A stretch of DNA of 64,000 bases from Ambrosia x helenae (GCA_030844895.1 CM061231.1:91236706-91300705), one strand, 5' to 3'; shown: positions 1-9,959, counted from the first letter of the stretch. The notes: generated from the sequence alone by a model not told the origin. Numbers and translations: made by a program.

Positions 1-1485
1 GAGGCAATGCAGGAAGAGTTATTGCAATTCCAGAAATTGGGAGTCTGGACGCTCACAGATTTGCCGCCGGGACGAAAGAAAATTGGCACTAAGTGGGTGT
101 TTAAGTGCAAGAAAGATGACCGTGGAGTTATTGTAAGGAACAAAGCCAGATTGGTTGTGCAGGGTTTCCATCAGATTGAAGGAATTGACTACAACGAAAT
201 CTATGCACCAGTAGCACGAATGGAAGCTATTCGGATGTTCCTTGCGTTTGCTTCGTATAAGAAATTCAAAGTCTATCAAATGGACGTCAAGAGCGCATTT
301 CTGTATGGTAAAGTCAAAGAGGAGGTTTATGTCGGGCAACCACCGGGCTTTGAGGACCCAATCCACCGGGACAAGGTCTATGTGCTGAACAAAGCTTTAT
401 ATGGTTTGCACCAGGCTCCAAGACAGTGGTACGAGGAGCTAAGCACATACCTCATCTCCAAAGGATTCAAGCGCGGCCTCGTCGATTGCACCCTCTTTAC
501 GAAGAAGACGGGAGATGACTTGCTTCTAGTACAGATTTATGTTGATGATATTATATTTGGTTCAACTAACGAACTCTTGTGCAGGGAATTTGAAACTGTT
601 ATGCAGGAGAAGTTCGAAATGAGCGCTATGGGAGAAATGCAGTTTTTCCTTGGCTTACAGGTGGATCAAAGACCCGACGGGATCTTCATTCACCAGACGA
701 AATATGTTGCCGACATCTTGAGCCGATTCCAGATGGAGGACTCTAAGCCAATGGATACCCCGATACAACCCAATCACGGGATTGGAGTCGACGCTAAGGG
801 GGAGCTGACAGACCCATTTACATACAGAGCAATCATCGGATCTCTGATGTATTTGACAGCGTCTCGACCAGATATTATGTATGCAACGTGTCTCTGTGCT
901 CGCTACCAATCGAAGCCGAAACAAAGTCATCTGACGGCGGTCAAGCGTATCCTTCGATATCTGAAGGGTTGTCCATCTAAAGGACTTTGGTACCCTAATG
1001 ATGATGATTTTGATTTTATTGCTTTTAGTGATGCAGATTGGGGCGGCTGTGACAAAGACAGCAAATCTACAACAGCCGGTTGCCAGTTTTTAGGGAGCAG
1101 GTTAATTACCTGGCAATGCAAGAAACAGACTTCCGTCGCACTGTCTACATGTGAAGCCGAGTACATTTCAGCCTCGAGTTGCTGTTCTCAAGTGCTCTGG
1201 ATCCAACAACAGATGGTCGATTACGGTTTGCAGTTTCTTAAAACCCCTATACACTGTGACAACGAAGCCGCAATTGCTTTAACTAAAAATACTGAAAATC
1301 ATTCTAAAGCTAAACATATCCGGATTAAATATCATTTTATCCGTGACTGTTATGCTAAGGAATTGATTGACATGGTCAAAATCCATACTGACTACCAACG
1401 TGCAGATTTGTTTACAAAAGCTTTTGACAGATCCCGCTTTGAATATCTTTTGAAAGTAAACAATATAAAGGAAAAACAGGACTAA
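1..1485 (+). CDS. Copia pol, C-terminal part: reverse transcriptase and RNase H (partial at 5' end)
   Basis: This is the end of a Ty1/copia polyprotein that copies element RNA into DNA and degrades the RNA strand. The frame is open from base 1, so the ATG at 7 is internal. The RT core shows the GTKWVFK motif, the QMDVKSAFLYG motif, the LYGLHQAPRQWYEEL motif and the catalytic YVDD near visible residue 178. RNase H follows, with SDADWGG, STCEAEY and the C-terminal HIRIKYHFIRD block typical of the family. No frameshift or stop is visible over 492 codons, unlike the sister element E2, which has a one-base deletion at the matching start of RT. The frame closes with TAA at 1483-1485; that stop lacks the UAG-CARYYA context used by soybean SIRE1 to read through into its envelope-like ORF. 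Confidence 0.93.
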   Translation, partial: EAMQEELLQFQKLGVWTLTDLPPGRKKIGTKWVFKCKKDDRGVIVRNKARLVVQGFHQIEGIDYNEIYAPVARMEAIRMFLAFASYKKFKVYQMDVKSAFLYGKVKEEVYVGQPPGFEDPIHRDKVYVLNKALYGLHQAPRQWYEELSTYLISKGFKRGLVDCTLFTKKTGDDLLLVQIYVDDIIFGSTNELLCREFETVMQEKFEMSAMGEMQFFLGLQVDQRPDGIFIHQTKYVADILSRFQMEDSKPMDTPIQPNHGIGVDAKGELTDPFTYRAIIGSLMYLTASRPDIMYATCLCARYQSKPKQSHLTAVKRILRYLKGCPSKGLWYPNDDDFDFIAFSDADWGGCDKDSKSTTAGCQFLGSRLITWQCKKQTSVALSTCEAEYISASSCCSQVLWIQQQMVDYGLQFLKTPIHCDNEAAIALTKNTENHSKAKHIRIKYHFIRDCYAKELIDMVKIHTDYQRADLFTKAFDRSRFEYLLKVNNIKEKQD

Positions 1486-1969
1486 TCGGCTCCTCGGTTT
1501 ATCATTTTTCGTTTTTAGTTTTAGTTTTAAATTTTTGCGAATTGGGAATTTCTCTTTGCTAATTGGGAATTTCTCTTTACTATCATAATCCTCAAAGAAG
1601 TTGATGCTTTCGAAGGGGTTGTTTAATCCTCAAAGAAGTTGATGCTTTCAAGTGGATTGTTTCTTTCAAATTTTGTTTTGTTTTCAGAAAAATTAAAAAC
1701 CCAAAAATATGTTCTTTATTTTAGGGGGAGTCATTTTATCAGAAAAACCAAAAACATTGAAAAATTTTCAAAATACCTAAAAATTAGAAAAACCCAAAAT
1801 GATTTCCTGGATAAAAAGAGGAAATGATAGTACATCAGTGGGGATCTGACACAGGCTAAAGAATTGCATAGTTTAATGAGACGTATGTTGATTACGTGTG
1901 ATATGCTGATAGGCTTCGTAGACTTTTTATTGCGTGCATTAGTGATACAAACATAACAAACTACGCGTT

Positions 1970-2424
1970 TGTGGATGAACACCTCATGGGCATATGGTCT
2001 TAGTACCGTAATTTCGTTTGATAGGGTGTTTGTACAAAACTCGGAGGTTTAGGGTCGTTATGTTTTTAGTTGTCTGGGGATAGCCTTTCTGATCTTCTGC
2101 TGTAAGTCATTACGGACCTAGATCAGACAGGATGTCTTTATAAAAGAGCTTTATGCCAAAACCTAAAGTTACCGAATTGAGGAACTTTCCATGTTATATG
2201 ATGATCAAAGATTATCTATAATATCGTATTGATCGTTGATGCAAATCATGATTAATATCAGTCCTCAACCTGGTATGGTGCATATGTTACTTTGCTGCAT
2301 TAATTTGCTGACCTGTATACCTCTATGCATTATATCTTGTACAATTACAGACGACGAAAGCATAATCACGCTTTACAATGAGTCTTTGTGCAGATTACTT
2401 CTTGATACGGGAGTATGTCGTGTG
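1970..2424 (+). other. Highly conserved non-coding block shared with E2 (57917-58370)
   Basis: I count about 18 differences over 455 positions against E2, roughly 96% identity. A sampled 165-base piece of neighbouring RT coding sequence differs at about 32 positions (about 81%). The block contains a consensus plant splice donor GTAAGT at 2102-2107 and a TATA-like TTTATAAAA near 2140-2148; the donor is unchanged in E2 and the TATA core is kept. Identity falls to about 70% just beyond 2424. It may hold signals for expressing ORF2, or it may have been exchanged between elements by recombination. Confidence 0.75.
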
Positions 2425-2945
2425 TGTGGGAACCACAATGTGTTAGTCTAATACATCTAATTCGTATCATTTTAAAGCATTGCGTAATTGTCTGCATGTG
2501 AGCTTATGTGGACAACAATATCAGCAATTGCCGTTTCACATATTGTTTTCTAATGATAATATTGAACCAGATCAACGCTGTGTTCAGATTTCTCAGAAAA
2601 CTGATATGATCCTCTTACCGGAAATCACAAAATGTTTACTGCTTTCATTTACTTTAATGCATTTTACTTTGTTGCATTTTACTTTTATTGTCAAAAAGTT
2701 ACAAAATCCAAAAAGATTTTAGGTGTGTTTTAATATAAATTTCAGAAAATCCAAAAGATTTGCATTTCTGCTTTATTTTTGATATCCGGGGATGCTTGAT
2801 GGTCGATTTCTGAGATTTGATAACACCATCTGGTCTTTGTAACATTCAAAAATGTGAAAATATGAGTTTTGGAAGCTTAACGGATTGAAAAATGTTGAAC
2901 GGGATTCGAATTCGTGATTTGGCGAAATTTTCAGTTTTTCCATTT

Positions 2946-3185
2946 CACATTCGCCCCTTAATTGGGTCGAATGTGGAAAAACTATCTCTTTCGACCGTTC
3001 TAGTTTTGGGCGAAGGTGGTTCTTTTTACTTCCGGGTGAAATTTTCACTTCCGGGTACCAATTTCATCTTCGTGTCTTTCATTAGGGGCGAAGGTGGAAC
3101 ATTTATCACATTCGTGCCATTAAAACGGGCGAATGTGATTATTATCTACATTCGTCCATCCTGACCGGTCGAAGGTGGCTTCTTA
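2946..3185 (+). repeat. Hairpin array, CACATTCG/CGAATGTG type, first block
   Basis: Short inverted pairs occur in series. The clearest is 2946-2975, where CACATTCG pairs with CGAATGTG across a short spacer with extra CCC/GGG pairing. Others use the variants CGAAGGTG and CGAATGTG around 3010-3025, 3080-3095, 3110-3140 and 3150-3180. The arms always keep TTCG/CGAA and vary outside it. Confidence 0.7.
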
Positions 3186-3678
3186 TATAACTACCTGTCA
3201 CATTCGAGTTCTCATTCTGCAATTTTTTCAAACTTTCTCTCATAACCAGACCTTGTTGATCTTATTCTCTGTGATTGTGCATTTGATTCTATATCTATTC
3301 CTGATCAGTTTAAGCCTAATTTTGCAGGTATTGGACATGTTTTCAGCCCTTAATCGTCGGGTTTTATACGCGGACCTAGGGTTTAATAACTGGAAATTTT
3401 TGTTGATGTTTAATGTCTGATTTTGATTGCCGATCAATTCACATAGGTTTTAGGGGGAGATGATGGAAGGAATTAGGATATAAACACGTTTAGTTGATAA
3501 TTTTGATTGATTGAACACAAATAACCCTAATTCTAATTGAAAACCTATGTAAACTGATGTATTAATAAAATTGATTGTAAATGAGTGTTTTTCGGCATTG
3601 TTAGTACACATTACAATCAAAATCACAAGTTAAATACAACAATGGCAAATTTTTCAAATTTTTGGGTAAAACAGGTTT

Positions 3679-3845
3679 CACCTTCGGTTCTTAAACCGGG
3701 CGAAGGTGACAATCTTTGGGCGAATGTATACGAAAATGGACGAAAGTGATTTTTTATCAAGATCTTATTCACCTTCGTCCATACAATTTCACATTCGACC
3801 AATAATTTCCACATTCGGCCAATTCAAAAGGGGCGAATGTGCAGA
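3679..3845 (+). repeat. Hairpin array, second block upstream of ORF2
   Basis: The best hairpin is 3679-3708, where CACCTTCG pairs with CGAAGGTG. Compared with the CACATTCG/CGAATGTG arms, both sides have changed together (A-T to C-G), so pairing is kept. Further CACCTTCG, CACATTCG and CGAATGTG arms follow up to 3842. Confidence 0.7.
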
Positions 3846-3910
3846 TGTGTTTTGACCAAAATTTTTATATTTTTGTCGTTTTTGTGTTTTGACGCGTTTT
3901 ATTGATTTTT

Positions 3911-3918
3911 ATTTGCAG
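3911..3918 (+). promoter_or_regulatory. Splice-acceptor-like TTTGCAG abutting the ORF2 start codon
   Basis: A T-rich tract (tttttatttgcag) ends exactly one base before the ATG at 3919. This is a strong match to the plant 3' splice-site consensus. Together with the GTAAGT at 2102 it would define an intron that removes the hairpin blocks and places ORF2 at the start of a spliced exon. Splicing is inferred, not shown. Confidence 0.45.
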
Positions 3919-6900
3919 ATGGCTGAACAACCAGAGAATATTGACGCTCCAGCAGTGAATGTTGAGACTCCTGCAGAGATAGCTGTTCAAGATCCAGTCC
4001 CCACAGCTGAAACATCTACACCGAGCAGTTGGTCTTTCGAAAGATCGCACAACTGTTGCGCGTATTTAGGAGACGTGGAGAAGAACACGGAGTTCACTGG
4101 CATCATTGAGTTTCTGAAGAGGAGCAGGATTGTACACGCTTTAGCCACACCTACCATCATCTACAAAGACATTATAGAAGATTTTTACCAGAACGCTAAG
4201 TATGACTATTGGGATAATCAAACCATTATCAAGAGCAAGATTCAGGAGATAGATATGTTCTTGACTGAAGCCGACATTCGGGAAGCTTTACAGATTAAGT
4301 TCGAGGATAGAGAAGATCCCAGGGAGTTGTCGTGGACTGAACAGAAGGCGTGCTTCTTAAGGATGAAATACAAAGGTCCTATCACTGACGGATCGATGTA
4401 TAAGGGGAAGCTGGGAGTGCAGTACAAGTACTTTGCACATGTTCTGATCCATGTCTTTGGATGTGTTAGTGGTGGTTATGACGTGATGAGGAAGAGTTTG
4501 AGCTCATTAATGGTTGCGTTGACTCTCAACAAACCATTTAATGTGTCTGGGATGATACTTGACCACATGTTGGAGATGCTGAAGGGTATAAAGTTTAAGA
4601 AGTTCATGTTGTATCCAAGGTTTCTAATGATGATCTTTGATTACAAGTATCCAATGCTGAAGAAGGATCCGACAATGATTCTAGGTCAGGATCACATGAA
4701 TATTAGAACCTTGATGAGGATGAAAGGTTATAAGGGTGTAGCTGACAATGAGAAACCACCCAACAGGAGATTGTTTGGCGCTTTGGCTCGTCCGGATTAC
4801 ACTGATCCAGGCAAGAACAAAGCTAGACATGATGATAGTGACTCAGATAACGACGATCCCTTAGTGTATGCTGATTCAAGCACTAAGCGAAAGCGTCAAG
4901 TAGTCAATCCTGGAGCCAAAGGGAAGGGCAAAGGAAAGGCTATTGATCAGGGGAGCACAAAGCAACAGGCTGCTAGAAAGAAATCGACTGCAAAGAAAGG
5001 TTCAGGTTTGGTGGATGAAGAGTCTGTGGATTCGGAAGAAACTGAGGTTGATGAACAGTGGGATTCTGATGACGAGAACGTAAGGACCACCAAACGTAAG
5101 GCCACTATGGTTGGTGAGTCTGAATTACTGAATCAGTCGATAGAAGAGTCTGAGAGGAGAAGGAAATCAGTAGAAGATGAAGGTTTGGGAGTTGATTTAG
5201 CTGAGCTGAGTGTTGGAGACACGGTAGTTGTGAATTTGCCTAAGAAGTCAAAGAAACAAAAGACGATGGCAAAGAAATCAAGTGTGAAAGAACTGAGAGA
5301 GAAGGAGTTAGCTCAGTTGTTGAAGGGTAAGAGATTGCCTGATGCTGGAACACCTTCCAAGTTATCTTCGCCAGTTGCTAAGAAGCAGAAGAAAGGAAAG
5401 GAGGCAGAGACTTTACCAATCGATCAGTTTAATATCGATATGGATAAAGTGCTCGAGATGTTTACAAAGCCTCAGAAGGAGAAAGCTGTTGAAGTTGAGC
5501 CCTCCAGATCAAAGTCAAAGAAAATGACTGTTGATGATGATGTGATGAAACAGGTCAATAAGAAGATGGAGGATATGATGAAAATGCTGATTGCTCAACA
5601 AGCTGAAATCACTAAGTTCAAGCAAAATGAGGAGAAGATGCTCCAGATTGTAGTTGCTTCGAAATCGAATCAAGATGAGATAAATGAAAAGATTCAGTTG
5701 TTAGAAGCTAAGAATGAGAAGCTTGAGAGGAGATGTGATAGAAACAAGAACAAGATCAAACTGATCAAGGCGGATAACAAAGAGTTGAAAAAGGAAAACA
5801 AACGCTTGTGTGGTTTGATTGAAGAGTTATATAGCAGAGCACCCCAGTTGAAAGAGGGTGAGGAAGATGAAGAAGATGATGAACAGAAAGTAGATTATGA
5901 GGATTCTGAATCAGAGAAAGATGATGATGAAGAAGAGGATGATGATGGTTCGGATAAAAGTGATGATGACAACAATGATGATGATGATGACATCAATGAT
6001 GATGATGATGGTGCTGAGGGTACAGGAAAGAAGGGTGATGAGTTGAGTAGTGGAAGTGATCATGAAGGAGGAGATGACACTTCTAAGTTTAGTTATGAGA
6101 AGAGAAAATCACAGAAGAAGAAAGATACTGGAGAATCTAGTTCCAAGAAGAAAGGTGAGAACGTAGACTCAGATGAAAGTATCTTTTGGAACGAAAAGGT
6201 GAGATCTCTTTCTGATGATGCTAAGCTGATATACAAGAACATGTTGGAGAAGAGGGAGTGGACCATTGAGTTCACTGGATGTTTCACTGAAATATTCCAG
6301 ACTGATGATCTGAGATACGAGCTGGAATATGAAGATCCAGATCTTGAAGAAGGGGAACTACCTGCGTCTGTGGCGAAAGAAATATTAGATGGTCTCGCAC
6401 AGAGGGTAGGTAAGACATTTGAGGAGTTCATGATGGATGAATCGATTCCTGATATTCCTGAAAAGGATATGGGTAGTCATTCAGATGATGTACAGACTCC
6501 AGAAAACAATGAAGTTGAGATTGAAGATATTACTCATGAGGAGTTTCCCCAATATTTCAGAAAAGAAGATGAAAATGAAGTATTTCCTGACTTCACAGAA
6601 ATACCAAACAAGTCAGCGAAACAGAAAGCGAAGAGAAGAAGCGAAGAGTTTGTTGAGAAGGTGTTTGGTGATGAAAAGAAAGATTCTTCCAACCAGTCTG
6701 ATGAGTTGAAGAATTATCTGAAGAAGTTAAAGGAGATGGATGAGAACCGACCTAAACCTGAAGCTCAAGGTAACTTTTATCGATTTCATAATGCCAAATT
6801 CAAAGGCAGAGCTCTCGGGTGGACTTATCTTGGCAGACTGAAGTGTATTGCAGCTAAATGGGAAACCGGAATTCTGTATTTTAACAGATTCTGTGATTTA

Positions 6901-7575
6901 CTTACTCTACCGTATTGGGCGGTGAGAGATTTGTGCAGATTTCCGATGTCTGGAGCCGAGGTAAATGGATCGCATGTCGGTTGGTGCGCAGACAAGTTGG
7001 TTTGGGAAAGTCGTACACGATGGAAGAGATTTCAGCCTCAATATCCAAGAAGAAAACAGCATAGGGATATTGATCCTCAGACCAACATGAAGCGTGTGAC
7101 TTTGATATATAAAGCACCAAATGTGATGAGAAAGATACCATTGATGCCAATGCCACAGCATTTCAGTGCTGATTTCATATTCTGGTATTACGATTGGAGG
7201 AAGGCAGAAGCAGTGATTGTATTGAGGGATGGAAAGGACAAATACAAGCATGTTCATGTATTTGATCCTATGTGGCTGATAAACTGCACTTTTGAAGACA
7301 TCATCATGTTGTTCTTTAATCCGATCTATTATGAACCGAACGACTTTGCTCAGGCGAGGAAGTACACTCAAGTTGTGGGAGTTTGTTTTGCGTATGACAT
7401 AAACGCTGGAAGCAACTTGGAGGGTAAACTTGGCAAAAATGTGAAGATCGCCAATGTGTCAAAGCCTGTGAAGAAAACATTCGAGCCGCCTATGACTGAT
7501 GAGCAGAAGAAGCAGCTTAGAATCAAGCTGATGAACAGGACGATGGACTATCAGAGAAAACTATCCAATCAATAG
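3919..7575 (+). CDS. Extra ORF of Sirevirus E1 in envelope position (unknown function)
   Basis: The frame is open from 3889, but the first ATG is 3919, directly after a splice-acceptor-like TTTGCAG; this gives 1218 codons. I do not recognise a named domain. The N-terminal 290 residues look globular and align weakly but in order with the start of the E3 extra ORF (IYKD..EDF..NA, an I.SKI.E segment, then MLYPRFLMMIF versus FLIYPRILSVIL). Residues 300-540 are rich in Lys, Glu and Ser with nuclear-localisation-like KRKR clusters. Residues about 545-636 form a probable coiled coil, followed by an Asp/Glu-rich stretch at about 648-700. The last 230 residues look globular again and contain many aromatic residues. 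I see no signal peptide or membrane span, so it does not look like a classical envelope protein. It is uninterrupted, unlike the counterpart in E3. Confidence 0.85.
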   Translation: MAEQPENIDAPAVNVETPAEIAVQDPVPTAETSTPSSWSFERSHNCCAYLGDVEKNTEFTGIIEFLKRSRIVHALATPTIIYKDIIEDFYQNAKYDYWDNQTIIKSKIQEIDMFLTEADIREALQIKFEDREDPRELSWTEQKACFLRMKYKGPITDGSMYKGKLGVQYKYFAHVLIHVFGCVSGGYDVMRKSLSSLMVALTLNKPFNVSGMILDHMLEMLKGIKFKKFMLYPRFLMMIFDYKYPMLKKDPTMILGQDHMNIRTLMRMKGYKGVADNEKPPNRRLFGALARPDYTDPGKNKARHDDSDSDNDDPLVYADSSTKRKRQVVNPGAKGKGKGKAIDQGSTKQQAARKKSTAKKGSGLVDEESVDSEETEVDEQWDSDDENVRTTKRKATMVGESELLNQSIEESERRRKSVEDEGLGVDLAELSVGDTVVVNLPKKSKKQKTMAKKSSVKELREKELAQLLKGKRLPDAGTPSKLSSPVAKKQKKGKEAETLPIDQFNIDMDKVLEMFTKPQKEKAVEVEPSRSKSKKMTVDDDVMKQVNKKMEDMMKMLIAQQAEITKFKQNEEKMLQIVVASKSNQDEINEKIQLLEAKNEKLERRCDRNKNKIKLIKADNKELKKENKRLCGLIEELYSRAPQLKEGEEDEEDDEQKVDYEDSESEKDDDEEEDDDGSDKSDDDNNDDDDDINDDDDGAEGTGKKGDELSSGSDHEGGDDTSKFSYEKRKSQKKKDTGESSSKKKGENVDSDESIFWNEKVRSLSDDAKLIYKNMLEKREWTIEFTGCFTEIFQTDDLRYELEYEDPDLEEGELPASVAKEILDGLAQRVGKTFEEFMMDESIPDIPEKDMGSHSDDVQTPENNEVEIEDITHEEFPQYFRKEDENEVFPDFTEIPNKSAKQKAKRRSEEFVEKVFGDEKKDSSNQSDELKNYLKKLKEMDENRPKPEAQGNFYRFHNAKFKGRALGWTYLGRLKCIAAKWETGILYFNRFCDLLTLPYWAVRDLCRFPMSGAEVNGSHVGWCADKLVWESRTRWKRFQPQYPRRKQHRDIDPQTNMKRVTLIYKAPNVMRKIPLMPMPQHFSADFIFWYYDWRKAEAVIVLRDGKDKYKHVHVFDPMWLINCTFEDIIMLFFNPIYYEPNDFAQARKYTQVVGVCFAYDINAGSNLEGKLGKNVKIANVSKPVKKTFEPPMTDEQKKQLRIKLMNRTMDYQRKLSNQ

Positions 7576-7588
7576 TCGAGGGGGAGTT
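7575..7588 (+). other. Polypurine tract of E1
   Basis: The purine-rich run gtcgagggggagtt lies immediately before the LTR start TGTTGATG. This is the usual place for plus-strand priming. It begins at the last base of the ORF2 stop codon. Confidence 0.85.
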
Positions 7589-8124
7589 TGTTGATGCATT
7601 TGCGACTAAGGATTGGATATGATATTATTAACATATGTTAATGGGTAGCCGAAGGTACTTTTGGATGGGGCGAATGTAGATCAGAAAGGGCGAAGGTGTA
7701 GATAACTGGGCGAAGGTAGACTGAAGTGGACGAATGAAGAATGGACGTGGACAGAAGACCACATTCGACCACTCTTAGTGGGCGAATGTGGAAAATCTCA
7801 CATTCGACCTATAGAAAGGGGCGAATGTGCAGACATTATATATAGTTTTTGAGTTTTTGATTATGTAAGAGAGTTATCATTTGTGTCCAGGTTCAGTGCA
7901 GGTTCAGTAGTGTTTTTGAGAAAGTGTCTTTGTGATTCTAGATTAACATAAACGTTGTAATTGCTTATTAATTGAAAGTTAATCTATGAAAATGAAGTTG
8001 AAAATGATCTTGATTGTGTCGTGATTAGCATCTTATCAATTTGTTCAGATCTAGGGATTCCGCACCTAGATTTGTGACTTGTATGATCATAATATCCTGT
8101 TTTAGATAAAATCCAACGCTCACA
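7589..8124 (+). repeat. 3' LTR of E1 (536 bp)
   Basis: It starts TGTTGATG after the polypurine tract and ends CACA. A TATA box (attatatatag) lies near 7837-7844. Upstream of it are at least six CGAATG or CGAAGG arms; two of them form hairpins at 7760-7790 and 7799-7829. The 5' LTR of E2 has the same order of parts (motif array, TATA, poly-T-rich tail ending 'ccgcacct...') but has diverged too far to align base by base. Confidence 0.82.
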
Positions 8125-8421
8125 AAAATTAATTACGAGATTCCTTACCAATTTTGATTAAATCAAAAGTCAAGCAAGCCTTGACTTGCTCGGTCTTCAT
8201 GTGCAGCGTACAGGGGAGGGAAACAGACAGGAGCTGAAGCGAGCATATATTTTTATTGGGTTGGAATACAAACACATGTGAGGTGTAGCCCGGTTGGTTA
8301 TGTGTGTTGTGTGTTTCAATTGGACCGCTCCCAGACTCGGGTTCGAGTCCTGGGAGGCTTCTTTTTTTTTTTTTTTTTGTTAAACAGATAAGGGGGAAAG
8401 GGGATGGGCCGGCTCTGATGG
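8125..8421 (-). repeat. Left LTR of G2, first fragment
   Basis: This piece continues at 18620-18813 once G1 and its target duplicate are removed. It resembles the distal part of the Tekay LTRs in order of parts: a paired TTGACTT hairpin at 8168-8188, then a tRNA-like module at 8286-8378. It begins right after the E1 LTR, so the rest of this LTR is to the left of the window or deleted. Confidence 0.65.
8286..8378 (+). other. tRNA-like Pol III-type module in G2 LTR
   Basis: The A-box-like TAGCCCGGTTGG at 8286-8297 differs at one position from TRGCNNAGYNGG. The B box GGTTCGAGTCC at 8340-8350 matches GGTTCGANTCC exactly. A run of 17 T at 8362-8378 follows, as a Pol III terminator would. The arms do not fold into a full cloverleaf, so this is tRNA-derived, not a tRNA gene. 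Confidence 0.6.
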
Positions 8422-9959
8422 TGTAACACCCTAACCGATGGCGGAAACATCGAGGTGTCACGTATTGATGAGTATACAGTAGCACATGGTAATCCAAATT
8501 TTTATTGAAATAAATATTAAATTGTAAATATCCAAAAATTTAAAATACATAAGAGTTTTAAACGTGGAAATCTAATACATCACACAAGAATCAAGCATGC
8601 ATAGACTCCTTATTGTCTTCATAAATACTCTAATCTTCATGCATCATTATTACCTGTTGAGTTGTAAAAATGGGGGGGGTCAACTAGAAGTTGGTGAGAA
8701 TACATAATCCAGGTTAAGCATATAGTTTAAGTATAAAAGTCTAGCAATTCGTATGTCTATCGTAAATTTAAGTCTACATGAATAGTATAATATGTTGACA
8801 TAATCAAACCTCCGACTAGTTTAGGTCCATCCCGTCATCTACGGTTCACCTTAGTAATATGTTGAACGATAACAATCACCCACGTTACCTATGTAGGAGG
8901 TACACGTATCCGGGTGGGGTTGTCAATCCAATAGATCTATTATTGAGTATCGCCGGCTTGGCCATAGCTAATGATTATGTAAATGTTGAAACTCGTTGAA
9001 ACTCGTTGAAACTGTTGACTAATTCATGAGGCAATAAAGTTTACTACTAGACATGCATGTTGAATTGCTTAAAATTGTTGCAAGTATAAAGAATCGCATA
9101 AACAGGATTAAGTAAACTCACCTTGGTATAGTATTAGGTATTGAGGAATAGTATAAGTGTAGCCCAATAGATTGCCAAGTATTACCCTATGTATAAGGCA
9201 ACAAATAAGTCTAAGTCTAACTAGTTTATAAGTATATCCTAGGGTTTCGATTTGGGGATATCCAATTGTTGAATTTAAAATAAAATGTTAATTAAATAAA
9301 GGGAAATTTGATGATTAAATAAAAGAAAGTCTTTTTATAAAATTTGAATTTAGAATGCTCACAATAATGTGTTTGAAGTATAAAAATAATTTTTATAAAA
9401 TTATTTCCTTTAAAATAGATTTTTAAATCTATTTATTACAAATTGCCAAAATTTAACTTTAATATTTAAAAATACTAAAATTAAAGAATTATTATTTTAA
9501 AAATCATATTTCTGTTCTAAATATTTAAAAATAAATTGTATAAAATTTTGGTGCAAAAATAATAAATATTGAATTTATTTTGATTTAATTATGATTAAAT
9601 CTAACAAAAATTGATTAAAAATATAAAATAAATGATTTTTCTGAATTAAAAATCATTTCAGTAAAGTTTAACATTGTACAAACATAGGATAATTTTTGTA
9701 GAAATTAATAAAATTGTTTTGATATTTTAATGGATTTTTATAAATATAATAGTATAAAATTGAGTTAATTATTATAAATATTAAATCAATGAATTTCAGA
9801 AAACTAAAAATTGTAAATAAAACTTTTACATCAGATTAGATAAATATAATTTTTTTAGAATTTATAAAAAGGTTTTAATATTTAAAAATGAATTTATAAG
9901 ATTTAAATGTATAATATATATATAATTGGTTTGTTTTAAAAAGAAATGAAATTAAGTGG

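Larger units (their letters stand above)
1486..3918 (+). other. Non-coding stretch between pol and ORF2 of E1
   Basis: This 2.4-kb AT-rich interval has no credible gene; the short ORFs in it have no family features. It holds three distinct things. One is a block at 1970-2424 that is almost unchanged in E2. The others are two groups of short CACATTCG/CGAATGTG-type hairpins at 2946-3185 and 3679-3845. It ends in a splice-acceptor-like TTTGCAG directly in front of the ORF2 ATG. A direct repeat of about 22 bases (aattgggaatttctctttrct) occurs twice near 1539-1580, and 'cctcaaagaagttgatgctttc' recurs near 1590 and 1628. Confidence 0.7.
1..8124 (+). mobile_element. E1: Sirevirus-like Ty1/copia element, 3' half (5' part lies left of the window)
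   Basis: The sequence opens inside a copia pol frame and runs through a non-coding stretch, an extra ORF, a polypurine tract and an LTR ending in CACA at 8124. The RT/RNase H is of the Sirevirus (SIRE/Maximus) type, a lineage known to carry an extra ORF in the envelope position. The left half and 5' LTR are outside the window, so no target duplication can be checked. The sequence right of 8124 looks like the LTR of the Tekay-like element G2, so E1 probably landed in that LTR. E1 is closely related to E2 (36315-58685): about 95% protein identity in RT, judged by eye, but strongly diverged LTRs. Confidence 0.88.

Noticed and set aside
1483..1485. Stop-codon read-through from pol into the extra ORF, as in soybean SIRE1
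   Set aside because: The stop is TAA without CARYYA context and ORF2 is 2.4 kb away.
6093..7371. Minus-strand ORFs opposite the E1 extra ORF
   Set aside because: Shadows of a long intact plus-strand frame with no features of their own.
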